In this document: positions 38,313 to 50,249 of the stretch, piece by piece
How positions within the stretch are numbered: the first letter of the stretch is position 1
Layout of the letters: the number at the start of each line of letters is the position of its first letter
Assembly (NCBI GenBank): GCA_036850595.1
Contig: CM072154.1
Coordinates: forward strand, 14,019,330-14,083,329
DNA from: Rhyacichthys aspro
Lineage: Eukaryota; Chordata; Actinopteri; Gobiiformes; Rhyacichthyidae
Length of the DNA stretch: 64,000 nt
Reading direction: 5' to 3'
Position numbers and translations under genes: made by a program
The notes under the pieces: generated by a model
The model's input: only the letters and a program-made list of their open reading frames with translations
What the model was told of the DNA's origin: nothing
Databases searched by the model: none

Positions 38313-38543
38313 TTACCCCACAACAAGCACAGCGTCTCCGCAGGGGTCACCGTTCAGGCTCATCCGGCGGGGACAGGCAGGCGAACCACATCCTGGTCCT
38401 TCAAACAGAAACATTAGCTTCTCTTGCTCGGTACATATCGTAAACTGCATCGTCATGATTTGAGCATATGGGCCGAAAACCTGCCTCGGGTGAAATGGCT
38501 GGAAAGCGTCAACCATGAAGCCCTCATAAGCGCCTAAATACAT
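38313..38543 (-). CDS. Unrecognised small ORF, 76 aa, possible gene
   Basis: The product starts MYLGAYEGFMVDAFQPFHP and ends DAVLVVG. I recognise no family and no function is proposed. Points in favour of a gene: an in-frame TAG 27 bases upstream of the ATG, so the frame is not simply a piece of a longer one; a polyadenylation signal (AATAAA at 38247-38242) 66 bases past the stop; and a position head to head with slc17a9 in a CpG-richer stretch. Points against: it is short, has six internal Met, no signal peptide, membrane segment or domain is visible, and GC-richer DNA stays open by chance more often. It may equally be a non-coding antisense/promoter transcript. Confidence 0.3.
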   Translation of the reverse strand: MYLGAYEGFMVDAFQPFHPRQVFGPYAQIMTMQFTICTEQEKLMFLFEGPGCGSPACPRRMSLNGDPCGDAVLVVG

Positions 38544-38893
38544 CTGCGACTCACTTCCTGAATTACCCTACCGAGCGCTAAAAGAACTGCGTGGCTGGAG
38601 GAGGCTGGAGAGAAAAGTGACACGTGGATTACTCCTTCTCGGCATCAGGAAAAACATACTGCCTCCTCCTCCTCCTCCACCGCACCGTGACCATCGCCTG
38701 CTCTTTCTTTAGTACTGAAGCCTCATTGTATGGCTTTCAATGTAGGACGATCGAGGTCGGTTTGTGTGGCTACTTTGTGAAAACGTGTTCATGTTTGGAC
38801 AGATTTGACTTTTCTACTTGAGTGATCGTATATCGTGATTAGTAAAGAAATAGCCGAAGAGGGTGAAAGGAGGCTGCCGTAACCTTGCGTTGA
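38544..38893 (+). promoter_or_regulatory. slc17a9: slc17a9 promoter and 5' UTR region
   Basis: A CpG-richer stretch upstream of the slc17a9 ATG, without an obvious TATA box. It contains a CTCCTCCTCC pyrimidine tract near 38663. A stop codon (TGA, 38891-38893) lies directly before the ATG in the same frame. The transcription start is not resolvable. Confidence 0.45.
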
Positions 38894-41800
38894 ATGGCAG
38901 TAATTCAAAAATATGGCAAGAACTATGATCCAGATTTGGTCTGTCACAAGGAAAACCATCCGGCCGACAAGCTCGGTGTCCCTGGGTGCCACAAGAAATG
39001 GACTGAGCAGAGCACTAACTGGTCAAGGTAACATTGAACACTGACGATACATTCACCTTTGAAAGCTTTTGGTGTTGAATCTTGTTTGAAACATGAAATT
39101 AACTGGACTGCTGGCACGCTTTAAGATGTAGCAAGGTGCTTTTAATAACTTAAGTAAAACACAAGACCTGCGTTTTAATCGATCTTTACTTTGTATCTTT
39201 TTTTATGAAATATTGGCCATAACAGAACAAAAAAGCGATTGTGTGCGTCGTTAAACAACATTTTGCTTGGTGCTGTTGTGCCCCATAAACCCAAAAAGGA
39301 AGTACCTATATGTTTTCAGTACAAAAAAAGTTTAACACCAGGCCTACTTTTACTAATCCTCAGTGTATCTTTAGATTGTATGGACATGTATAGCTGAAAC
39401 TTATCCCCTTTACAGGCCAGTGGCGAGGATCTGGACAGTGGTGCTGCTCCTCGGGACATGCCTCCTCTACTGTGCCCGAGTGGCTATGCCCATCTGTGCG
39501 GTCAGCATGGCAGAACGGTTCAACTGGAGCAAGAGAGAGTCTGGCATGGTCCTGGGCAGCTTCTTCTGGGGCTACTGTTTCACTCAAGTCTTCGGAGGCT
39601 ATGTCAGTGACCGGTAAAGGACAATTTGAGTTTACATAACACCAAATACACTCTATTGATTCTCTCAAAACCAGGAAGTAACCGAAATACATATCTGTTT
39701 TTTGTGTTCACAGTGTTGGAGGTGAGAAGGTTCTCCTGTTGTCAGCAGCAGCCTGGGGGTCTATGACAGCCTTTACACCCATCCTGGCCCACTTTTGCTC
39801 CCAACCAATTTTGTCAATGACCCTGGCCAGGTTCCTGATGGGCTTGTTGCAAGGTGGGATTTCTTATTTTTATTGAGCCTTTCATTTTTCTGCAAAATAA
39901 GATGTAGACGGTCTAGGTTCTGGTTGGATGTCATGTATAGACATCCACCTAGAACTGACCATGAATATTTATATATAATATTTACAGCTCACATCTACTC
40001 GTGCATTGTGGCTTTCTTTTTCCATACAAGGTGATATTTGAACTAAACTGTGCGTATTTCTGTGTTTGATGCACTATCTTTAGCTGATTAATTATATCAA
40101 AGAACATCCCAGTACAAGCAATGTTTTGCATATATGACATCTAGTTGTTACCTTCTTTGTGCCTTGAACAGTTTGAACCAACACAAATTCATATGCAGTC
40201 AGTAGAGATCAGTACAAGCATTAATCTGTAAAATAGATGTGTTTAGACTTGTGTTTGGTCACAACAGAAATGCGTCTGTTGTTTTAGTACATTGTTCTTG
40301 TTGGATTACAGGTGTCCATCTGGAACTCAGCCATTAAATAACTTTCATTGTATTAAAATTGAATTCAGGCCATCAGTTTTGCGTCACATTTGCCTCTGGT
40401 TTGTTGACAGACTGAAATAAGGGAGATATTTTAAAAGCTTTCAAACCGGTTTAAACATAATTTGTCTTTTCATTTTATGCAAATTGATGTTGTTGTGTTT
40501 TGTCTTTAGGAGTTCATTACCCATCATTAGCAAGTCTGTGTTCTCAGAAGGTGGTAGAAAGTGAACGAGGCTTCCTCATGAGCACTGTGGGTAGTGGCTC
40601 CTACCTGGGGTGAGTCTAGTCTTATAAAAATGGAAAATAGTGGAAATTGTTATAAATCTATACAAAAATATCTACTATAAATGGGATAGCAGTTGATTTC
40701 AAGTTGGCATTCAGGCATGTTTGTGTGATTTGTCTTTTTGTGACCTTTTTCAATAGCACACTGGTGATTGGAGGAGCTGGGTCTCTTATGTTGGACCTGT
40801 ATGGCTGGGAGAGTGTTTTTTATGTGTCTGGTCTGCTCTCAGTCCTCTGGGCCTACTGTATGTGGAAGTATCTACTCAAAGGAGAAGGTAAGGGAGGCTT
40901 TGTGTTAACAGTTACTGTGTGAAGTTACTGCACTTGCTTTACTGTATAATGAGTCAGTGTCCTCATGTTTACCTGTGTGCCTGCGTTCATATGTGTTTGT
41001 AGGTCCTATCATTACTCTGGAGTCTCTAGGAAGTGGTGGGGCCCAATCCAAACTGACCAAAAGACATTGGTTGCGGCTCTTCAAACAACCTGCAGTCTGG
41101 TAAGATAAGACACCATGAGCTATTGTGCGACCACATTTAACCTACATTTATTATGAAGTCAGTAGGTCGCTACGTCAAACTGCCTAAGTATGCAAATTCC
41201 TTTATTGCAGAATGGAATGTTCATAGATTTAAAAACAGAAGAGACCTGTTCAACCTGGCTAACAAGTTCATCCTAACTCATGTTGCAATGCTCTAAGATT
41301 ATTTCTCTTTCCACATGTTGTGCAGTGCTGTGATCGTTACACATCTGTGCACAGCAAGCACCTTCTTCACCCTTTTGTCCTGGTTGCCGACCTTTTTTAA
41401 AGACACTTTCCCAGATGCCAAGGTAATGACACACTGCACACCGTCCTGTTTGAGCTCAGATTTGACGTGAAGATTACAGTGGAAATAGCTTAAGTTGAAG
41501 TTCACAGCTGTCATGAGATCATAAAATATTTCCCGCTTTTTAAAATTCAAGTTTATTCATGCTGAAACATGGTGTCCCTTCAGGGTTGGGTGTTCAATGT
41601 CATTCCCTGGTTGGTGGCCATACCTTCATCTCTTTTTAGTGGCTGCCTCTCTGACCACCTTATTAGTCAAGGTAAAGCTTCCAAAGCCTGTTTTCAATTT
41701 ACAAGCCACTGATCTATAGACTTTGTAAATTAGTGACAATACAGCTACATTACTTTTTTGTCTTAAATTCTGCATGTATCTCCGCAGGTTTTGATACAGC

Positions 41801-43345
41801 CTCTGTGCGGAAGTTGATGCAGGTATTTTTTTATTTTTTACATTTTAAAATGAATCTATGAGATGAATTTAATTGTTTTGTTATGTCATTTTATATCTGT
41901 GTTATATCTTTGTCACTTAAACTTGAATAGATGTATAGATAATAGTTTAATAAAAGTATTTGTGTATACTTTGATGTCTGTTTAGTTTTTCTCCATGGGT
42001 GTGTCCAGTGTGTTTACCCTGTTCCTGTGTGGTAAAACAACATTTTCCTGGGCTGTTGCATTTGTGTCTGCCACCATGGGCCTTACCACCTTCAGCCACA
42101 GGTAGAGGGCTCTTTACACATTTCACAATATCTCTGGCTCTAAAAATAACCCACTCTGTCAACTGTTGTGTCCTGTTTCTGCGTGTTTGCTGTTTGTTTT
42201 GCCACACCCCTGTCAACATGTTTGCTGTACGAAAAAATATCATGTGAGCAAGTTACAAAAGTCAGTAGTTCATTACGTAGACCTTATATTTTTTTCTGAT
42301 TTGGTATATGATGTAATGTAGAGATAAACATTAGATTAAAGATGCACATACAACTCATTTTTTTCTCATTTGTATTTAGTCTGATTGCTTTTTATTTTAT
42401 TTTTCACAGTGGTGTATCTGTAAATGTTCAAGATCTTGCCCCCTCTTGTGCTGGGGCATTATTTGGTGAGTTGTTTTGTTTGTTTGTTTTTGTTAATCTT
42501 TTATTGTTTCACACTAAACAACTCACTTGCAAAAAAAGTGTTAAATTAATTCTTAATTTCTTCTACAGGGGTTATGAATACATGTGGTGCTTTCTCAGGT
42601 TAGTATCTGTATTCATTATTAATCTTACTAAATCTACAATTTGTTTTAAATAATGTAATTCAGTATTTATCACCTGAAGCATTTCATCTATGGCTCTGTA
42701 TTCAGAGCTCATGGGTCTCCTGTCACTCAAACTGGTCTCAATACAGCATACATATTTCATCAAGGGGGCAACAGATGAAAATTACAGAGGGCAGAAGATG
42801 ACATTTGTGGTCCTCTGGGGTATACTGAACAGACTGTGACATGGTGTTGTGCACTGTGACAGAGTGGTTAGCACTTCTGTGATACCGTGGGTTCTGTCTG
42901 GGTACTTCGGCTTCCTCCCTCTGTCCAAACATGTGAATATGTAGGTGAATTGGCGTCTGAAAATTGCCCATAGTGAATGAAAGTGAGTGTAAACAGTTGT
43001 CTTTTGTATCTGTCTCTAAGTCTTAGCCTTGCGATTGATGACCTTAGGCCCAAAGCTGCTTATATAGTTGCTAGTTCCCATGTTCCCTGGGTATAAGTGG
43101 TAGAAGACGAGTGAATGTTCTATTAGAGATGTTTATTGTAATATATATTCATGTGTTTCTCTGTAGGGGTCCTGATGGTGTATTTCTCAGGGTATCTCAT
43201 TGAGACTACTGGCTCTTGGGCATCTGTGTTTGCCCTCATCACCACAGTCAACCTGCTTGGCCTCTGCACTTTCCTGGCCTTTGCAGAAGCTCGCCGTGTT
43301 GACATCGACTCTAGTAAGGGCCGCTATCACAACATCCATATTTAA
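38894..43345 (+). CDS. slc17a9: SLC17A9 (VNUT), vesicular nucleotide transporter, complete, 13 exons
   Basis: SLC17A9 loads ATP and other nucleotides into secretory vesicles and lysosome-related organelles, driven by membrane potential, and so supplies purinergic signalling. Exons: 38894-39027, 39416-39613, 39714-39853, 40510-40609, 40757-40887, 41003-41099, 41326-41422, 41584-41671, 41788-41822, 41986-42101, 42410-42465, 42569-42598, 43167-43345. They sum to 1401 bases, or 466 aa (human 436), with all phases consistent. It has the 12-helix MFS fold of the SLC17 family: TM1 LLLGTCLLYCARVAMPIC; SSFFWGY-like GSFFWGYCFTQVFGG; LSWLPTFFKDTFPDAKGW; SVNVQDLAPSCAG; and ETTGSWASVF near the end. The hydrophilic N-terminus (about 45 aa, MAVIQKYGKNYDPDLVCHK) is longer than in human. 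The in-frame TGA just upstream makes this ATG the first possible. Fish can have two copies (a/b); not resolved. Confidence 0.95.
42843..43117 (+). mobile_element. Degenerate tRNA-derived SINE (mermaid-type) in slc17a9 intron 12
   Basis: The head resembles a tRNA promoter (GAGTGGTTAGCAC as box A, then CGTGGGTTCTGTCTGG as box B). The body follows the common teleost SINE consensus: CTTCCTCCC...GTCCAAACATG, TGAATTGGCGTCTGAAAATTGCCC, GTGAGTGTAAACAGTTGTCT, then a tail with GTATAAGTGGTAGAAGACGAGTGAATG. Many substitutions show it is old. It lies in sense orientation and does not touch an exon. Confidence 0.8.
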
Positions 43346-45325
43346 GTCAGCGGTCATACAAAGAAACACAAGTACCAGAGAAGTATGAAAGGCATGATAG
43401 AAGTGAGACAGCTCACCGGCAATATGGAAAATCAATGACATTGGGTGTGTGTGTAGCATTGAAACACGAATAGCATGTTTGGAATATTTATGTGGCTTTA
43501 CGCAAAGTGACCATGTGCCGGAGTTTACATTTGTATGGAGTATAGCTTTGTTCCTCTGATTTTGTGAGAATAAAATGCTTCACACTAGATGATAGTTGGC
43601 CATATTATAGAATGACAGTAGTTTTAAGGTTGCATTTTACTGTCTTGTTCTGTTCTACCTAAATGAGACACTGAGATAGGGTATTAGTGGCAAACATGAC
43701 AGAGAATGTGACAGAAGCTAGTTAAACAGGGGTAAACGGGGTATTGTTAAACGGTTGCAGAGGATCTGTTTACACTGTGTTACAGAATGTGTTACTGAGA
43801 AGCAAAAAGATGGAAATTGTTGTATCCAAAGCATTTGCCTGCGTCTGTGAAAGGAACTGATGTATTCTTGACAGATGTTACGAGTGGTTTGTTCTACTGC
43901 AGGAATAGTAGCCACAGAGGCCTGCTCCTCACATGGTACTGTAATCTTTTTAGTATCTGCCGCTCTCACGAAATGGGTGAGCCGTCTGAGTGGCATCTCA
44001 TTACCCAGTGACTAATTAAGTTGTTCGTAATGTTTTGTACGATTTACCTTTTAAAGTCTCCATTCCCATGGTTACACATTCAGACATTGTGTTATAGCCC
44101 TAAGTGGTTACTGAGCGCTCTCTTGCAGCTGAAGATATTGAGTTCATATTGCCTTGTTTCAAGTTGAAAGACCAAAGTGTAATTTTATTAGTTTGTGATC
44201 TTAAATAATCGAAATACCTCACCTAATTATTGTGAGTAATGATATATTTATAAGTTGTATTGTTTTGTTATTATATTTGAGAGGTGGGAGAATAATTTTA
44301 GATTTAAATTAAAACAGATCTATGGTAAGACAATGCAGTACCAATGCAGTAGGTTAATATATTCTCATTCACGGCACTGCACAGGAAGACAGTATTTTGT
44401 TTGTTTTTGTTTGTACCACTAGTCTCCATTAATAGACTTCCAGGTGCACTTTTCCCTTGGATGTGATCAGGAGCTATTCACTAACAGGGAGTGGGTTGTT
44501 GGCACAAACTAGAGCACATTTCCTTGTGGCAGTGACATACTTTTTGTCTCTTTCCTGGTTTTTTTTTCTGTTATCAACCTAACTGCATCTTGCAAACTTG
44601 CTAGATGAATGTTACTGAAGAGGAAAGGTGATTAGAAACTGAAAAGAACGTGGTGTTGTCAAACCCAACTAGCTGAATGTTGTCGCATTCATGCATAAGA
44701 TTTCCGACATGACATCTGTACTTTAAATCTATGCATTTACTTTTTGTGCTTGATTTATTTAGTTAAAGAAAATATGCTCATGCTTCATCATCTATTGATC
44801 GGTATAAATTATGATCAATTTGTTTCTAGATTTTTTTATTGCCTTTTACATCTCAAACCAGTGTTACAAACATATACCAGACCTTGGATTAGGTTTGTGC
44901 ATTGGTTTATCCATAGTCATACAATATACAGGTATTTCACTTTGAATCTGTACGCCTAATAGTTATCATGTACAAACCATATACTTTACATTAACCTTAA
45001 TTAAATCAGTGTTCTGAAAACCACTGTACACATTACGCAATAGAATTTACTCATTTGCTCTGTTTTGCTTTTTTATCAAAGAGAGCTCTGTATTCTTGAG
45101 ACGTCTGACTTATTTTTAAGCCAGACATAAATGCATTACGTTCCTACTTTTGCTTGGTTTGGCTTCCATAATCCACTGTACTTTTCTAAAAGCCTTCTGG
45201 CAGATAGTTTTGATAAAATGTAAATTATGTATTGTAAAGAAGAACCTTAATGCAATCAAATGCTGTAATGTAATGCTTTGTTGAGAAAAAAATAGCTGGA
45301 ATAAATATATTTTGTCACAGGATGT
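43346..45325 (+). other. slc17a9: slc17a9 3' untranslated region (inferred long form)
   Basis: AATAAA occurs at 43569-43574, giving a 3' UTR of about 240 bases, and again at 45300-45305, giving about 1.97 kb. The sequence between is AT-rich with no coding frame and no repeat, which suits a long 3' UTR. Which signal is used cannot be told. Confidence 0.45.
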
Positions 45326-45365
45326 GAAATGTTCTTTTTCATCCTCTGTGTATTACTCTCTACTA

Positions 45366-45379
45366 CCACAAGGCGGCAG
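45366..45379 (+). promoter_or_regulatory. CTCF-like motif at the edge of the gene desert
   Basis: CCACAAGGCGGCAG matches CCASYAGRKGGCRS at 12 of 14 positions. It lies about 60 bases beyond the distal slc17a9 polyadenylation signal, exactly where the gene block ends. Confidence 0.35.
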
Positions 45380-46159
45380 CACAGTATTAACAATGAAAGA
45401 AACCCATGGACGTATTATAAGGTCTAATAATACATCCATGAAGTAACCCAAAACACCTGGAGATCTAGAGGAGGACCAGTAGGCCACACAATGATTGAAT
45501 CTTTTGTAAAGTTCTTTAGACTAATTGTGGGTTCACACTTTTTTCCAGATTAAGCCTAGAAGTTGCAGGAGTCCCAATGTAGCACTTGTATGGTTTATGT
45601 TTCAGAGGGGTGCTGTTGAGCAGGTTCGGCAATAGATGTGTCCTGTTCACACCAGATCACTACGGGCTCGGATCTGGAGTCGGGGCCAGCAGGACGTATG
45701 TGGTGGCACCATATGGCACCACGTTGTGTGCCATGTTGGCCGGCTAACGCTGCCCACGTGTGAACGGCCAGACGCTAGTCAAACCCATCCCACTCCTCCT
45801 CATGGGACTGCTCAGGTTACCATGGAGACGCGTGGCAAGGAAAGGAAAGGAGGGGTCATAAGTGGCTAAAGTCACAAGTCAGCTAGAAGTCAGTGCAAAA
45901 GTGAGTAAACGTGGCTCTGCATTTACAGGACACATTAAGGAAGAGTGTTAAATAGGTGGTCAGGCACTAACAAGAGTGGCGCCTCTGACAGAAATGGTGT
46001 TGTAAAAGCAGATATAATCCTGATGAGTGGCCCACTATTTAATTAGCAGAGGTGAGACAGTGGAAAGGGGAGTGCAGGAGGAGACCAACCATCCCCCAAC
46101 TAGTGCGCTGGTAAGAGTAACCCAGTAAAACGCAGACTCCATCAAAAAGCCAGAGATAC
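45380..46159. other. Start of gene desert, with a GC-richer patch
   Basis: No coding exon was recognised. The patch at about 45600-45830 is GC-rich and has GGCACC-ATAT-GGCACC as a short direct repeat (about 45704-45719). GTTCACAC-type words occur at 45532, 45644 and, inverted (GTGTGAAC), 45758. These may be remnants of an old non-autonomous element, but the ends are unclear. Confidence 0.35.
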
Positions 46160-46500
46160 GTGTAAATGAAATAGCCCCATTAATTAGTAATTAACATCAA
46201 GTTAATGACATTTCAGTGTGTCGCCATCTCCTCCTATGTCCTTCCTCTGTGGCGGAGTGGCTCCCTCCCTATTCACTCTCAGATCTGAATGCTAATTAGT
46301 GCCAGGCTTAATGCTATACAGGGCTACCTTTGAATATAGAGGCCTACTTTAAGACTGGTCATTGTGTGGGGAGGATTAATCACTTTGTGGTAATAGATCA
46401 GGAGGCTTTATAAGTCTGCCACTCCTCAGAGGGCTCTGATATGAGACCACTGACAGGTTTATGTAGTAATTGTGTTCTGCCTGTTAGCCTAAGAATGCCC
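46160..46500. promoter_or_regulatory. Candidate conserved non-coding element
   Basis: Homeodomain-core words are dense: ATTAATTAGTAATTAAC at 46179-46195, GCTAATTAGTGCC near 46291 and GGATTAATCAC near 46373 (the last contains an OTX-type GGATTA). The sequence is complex, not repetitive and non-coding. Conservation was not tested. Confidence 0.35.
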
Positions 46501-46959
46501 CCTTATTATTTCAAACTTATTCTCCTAGTGATGTAGTCTAGAATAGACAAGACACATCTCATTATTTTACTGTTTAAGTTCAGGGCCTGGAGTCAGTGCT
46601 GTCTTGTTGTTTTGGGTCCCCTCCTGAGCCTAAAACAGTTTGCTGACAGTGTTCATTTTGCGTGATATGACTACAGTAGGCAGTGTATGTGTGTAACACT
46701 AGATGAAACATGATGCTCACACAGCAGTGTCTCTCTAGTAGAAAATAATGACAAGCCTAAAAAGGGAGAAAATATATTCATACATTGATGTGCTGGATTA
46801 CACTCTGCAATGCTAAACAGTGCTATGACAACAGTTTTGAGTTTCTTTTCCTGCTTCCGTTTGCTAACACAATTCTGCCTGTTCTCTTTGGTGTTTGTTT
46901 TCTAAACTGTTCTGATCCACATTTGACCCTTTAAAGAGAGATGCACACACACACACACA

Positions 46960-47150
46960 CGCCTGAAATGAATATGTTGATTTCTGTCAATTAAACCCCA
47001 TCAGCTGTTTGCCTCCTGCTAGACATATGGCCTGTGTTAAATCTAAAGAGCGAATGGAGCTGCTATTGAGAGGGGCATCATTTTAATAGAACCCTCAGGG
47101 ACAAGGCCCACACCTGCGCAATAATAACATTAAACCATGCTCTGTCCACT
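46960..47150. promoter_or_regulatory. Candidate conserved non-coding element
   Basis: Non-repetitive, balanced composition just after a short (AC)n run. It contains TGTCAATTAA (46986-46995) and two E-boxes, CAGCTG (47004-47009) and CATATG (about 47024). Non-coding; inferred from texture only. Confidence 0.3.
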
Positions 47151-48189
47151 GGACAGATGAGTGCAGTTGTGTGGCCATACACTACTGCAGTGTTCTCTAT
47201 TAAACTATTATAGATGTCCCACAATTTTTACAACTTAAACAGTCAAAAAAACTAAAATGATATGATAGTCTACATCCAAATGAGCGCTGAGTTGAAGACA
47301 ATATATGGCTGTTTCAACTCCAGTACATCAATCATGTTTTTTTTTTTGGTCCCCTTTCACTACAAAAAGCAGCACAGACTTTATTATTTGATATTATTTA
47401 AGCCAGCAAACAAATGTGCAAATGCACTCCATCAGTACAAACCAACTCTCCCTGCAGTCAGTGAGAGGGAGAAAGAGTACTGTGTTTCTTTTTAAAAATT
47501 TGCCAAATAAATGGTTATGAAGTTCAAAAGTCCTTCATCAAAAATTGAGACAAATAACTAGGCAAATGCTTGAAAATATAATTTTAGAGGACAATATGGT
47601 GCATTGCCTTTGGCAGGGTGCGTCAGATGCACGTTTCTTTTCTTTTTTTTTTTTTTTTTTTTTTAATTCTTTTTTCAATTTTTTTTAAACAAATAGTGAA
47701 AAGTTCTATTTCTGGCCACAGTTTAGCACCAGTCCAACAACTACATATGTCTGGTGGATTAGGGAAAACTAGATGAACATTTGACTAAATAAATGTTTTG
47801 TATTGTGTACATTGTGTGTTGTTACACCAATGTGTAATGAAATATGAACAAAAAGTATTTCTGTGGTTATAAATGATGATGATTCTACTACTTATCATTA
47901 TTATTATTATTATTATTATTATTAGGCAGATTATTAATTCAGACTTTTTAAAATTTCAAAATATTAATAAAACGCTTATTGTGCTTTCTTTGTGTTTGTG
48001 GCTAGTTGCTTATCATTTTCCGCAGCATTCTGTTTGTGCATGCATGCGAGGAGGTTAAATACCCCACCCCCTGTTGCCCCCCACCCCTCAGTCAGTACCC
48101 TCCACTCATCTGTTCTAGCTCTCCCCTGCTTCACACAACTCACATCTCCAACACCAACAGATCTCCCCTTTTTTCCCCGCTTGCTCTTT
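47151..48189. repeat. AT-rich stretch with poly-T and (ATT)n tracts
   Basis: Contains a 22-base T run at 47643-47664 and an ATT trinucleotide repeat at 47897-47924. No gene or other structure was seen. Confidence 0.7.
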
Positions 48190-48515
48190 ACTAAAGTTTG
48201 GCTGTCAATCAGCTATGGCCTCAGGCAACAGGCACTGATGAAAAGACCCCCGAGACAAGGAGACCCAAATTAGATTTCAATAAGGATGTTGAATATTCAT
48301 ATCAGGGAAACATCTAAAGGTAAATGCTTTTTGATCTCGGCACACAAATATCACTTGTGTGCATTCCCAGGTCCTGGCGCTGTGGTTCTACACTGTTTTC
48401 TCCCCCAGCCTGGTCCGGCCCCGGCCTCGGCTCTGTCTCACTCCTCGGGGGATGCAGTGGAATAATGATGATGGAGCTACAAAGGAGAAAAAGAGCCATA
48501 ATGAATGTTTATACT
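48190..48515. promoter_or_regulatory. Candidate conserved non-coding element with a perfect PBX-MEIS site
   Basis: TGATTGACAG, the canonical composite PBX-MEIS site, is present on the minus strand at 48211-48202. The following sequence is complex and motif-rich (AAATTAGATTTCAATAAGG, ATATTCATATCAG). Non-coding in all frames as far as I can see. Confidence 0.4.
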
Positions 48516-50249
48516 AAAGGGACCCAATAGAAAGGGCACCCGTACTAAGTATTCAGTAATTAGTATTTAGCAGAAGTTGATCTGTGCACATTCAAACACA
48601 CACATGGACACACACCAGGGCTGAAGCACTGAGGCAGAATCATTTGTAAACTTTGTATGAGTGAATGCTCATGACAGCACCAGTCACAACACCGTTTCAT
48701 TAATGCTGTCAGCATGTTTACTTTATTTATATAATTGACTCCACTTTTGTCCCTGGCCCCAAAACGTCCCCAGAATTCATAATTTGCTCGTTAGTTTTCC
48801 TGAACATATCTGTGTTCTTCCATGTAAAATTAAAATGACGGTTGTTGTTGATTGAGACAAAAAGCTTTTTCTTACTTTGTGCTTTTTTTAATTGTTACAA
48901 GACCATCGAAACTGGCAAACACTTTACGCTCAAGAAATTTCCATCACTTCCACCTTAGTGGACATGGAAACGTACAGAGCGGGTGGAGGATAAGGGGTTT
49001 GCTGACAGGGGGGCATAGCCTGAGGCTCTTTTCCCCAGTACACACTGCTCAGGAAGCGCTCTGTGAAGTAAGTCACAAAATGATACCAAAGGACAGGAAC
49101 ACCATCTCTTCTTGACGCAAGAAGGGACCATAGCGCTAATAGCCCACGTCAACTTCTATCATTAATAATAGGTTGAGAGTGGCCATGATATTGGAATATT
49201 GGAGACAGAGCTACTGCTGTCCGTGATGAAGGGAGACAAGCCAGCATTTCGCCTCTCTGCCCTTTAGCAAAGCCAAGAAAAAGAAATCAGCTCTCATGTT
49301 ATACTTTCCTCTTGTTATTTCTCTCACTCAGTGTTCCTCTCAACCTACCCCCACTCCTTCCTTACAAGATGATGGTCAGTCTATTGCCAGGCAATCTGGT
49401 CTGTGATGTTGTTCACACCTTCATCGAGCCAAAAAGAAAAAAAATATCTCTGACAAGATGATGACTTGCCCAGGTGGTGTGATTTGGTCTTGCGGGTGAG
49501 GGCAGCCAACCAAAGTATGAGGTTGTGTGTGTAGGTCTACAGTATATGGTTGTGTGTTTACCCCAGGCCCTGTGCTGCGGTGCTGTGATGCTGAGTGTCA
49601 CCCTGCTCCGGCCTCAGCCCTGCAGCCAGAGAAACCAGCTGTGAAACTGACAGCTTTGTCTCGGGCACTCACCTACACTGGTTCTTCCCTACACAGGCAC
49701 AAACATAATGAAGCACAAACACACACTTGATGGCCTCAGGTTTAAGTACACATGCATACACAGCCTTCCCATATCCACATGTACCCACGGACCATCACAC
49801 AAGCTGCAGGCAGTCTCTCTCATGCCAGCTACAAACACGCTGCAAAAGGAATATGCTTACTGAGCCTGATATAGAGCACATAGTTGGACCGGGAACACCT
49901 TTTTACTTAACAAAAAATTCATTTTTAAAAAGCAGAAGAATAAAGATGTTTAACAGAGAATGACTTCATTTGTTAGTTTGCTTAATGCACCCAACATAGT
50001 ATAATTCATCCATATAAGCATTTGTATTCTGCATGTATTAAAAGAAGGTTGTCTTTTGAATGCCCTTTTCTTCTTCTGTCTAATTCAAGCCATTTCTAAC
50101 TGGAGAGGTAGTGGTTTACTCTGGGAATGATTAGCATGATTAGATATGACTTTACGGTCCCTTGTGATGGCATGATCTTGTTGCATACATGTTTTAGGTT
50201 TCCACTTCTTCTACATACATACGTACATGTGCATGTGTGTTTCGTATCA
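48516..50249. other. Gene desert, nothing recognised
   Basis: Mixed-complexity non-coding DNA. Open frames are short and lack splice context. A GC-richer interval at about 48940-49260 may be regulatory, without specific evidence. Confidence 0.5.

Noticed and set aside
38911..39027. Alternative slc17a9 start at the second ATG
   Set aside because: That ATG is in another frame and runs out of phase with exon 2, so it cannot produce the transporter.
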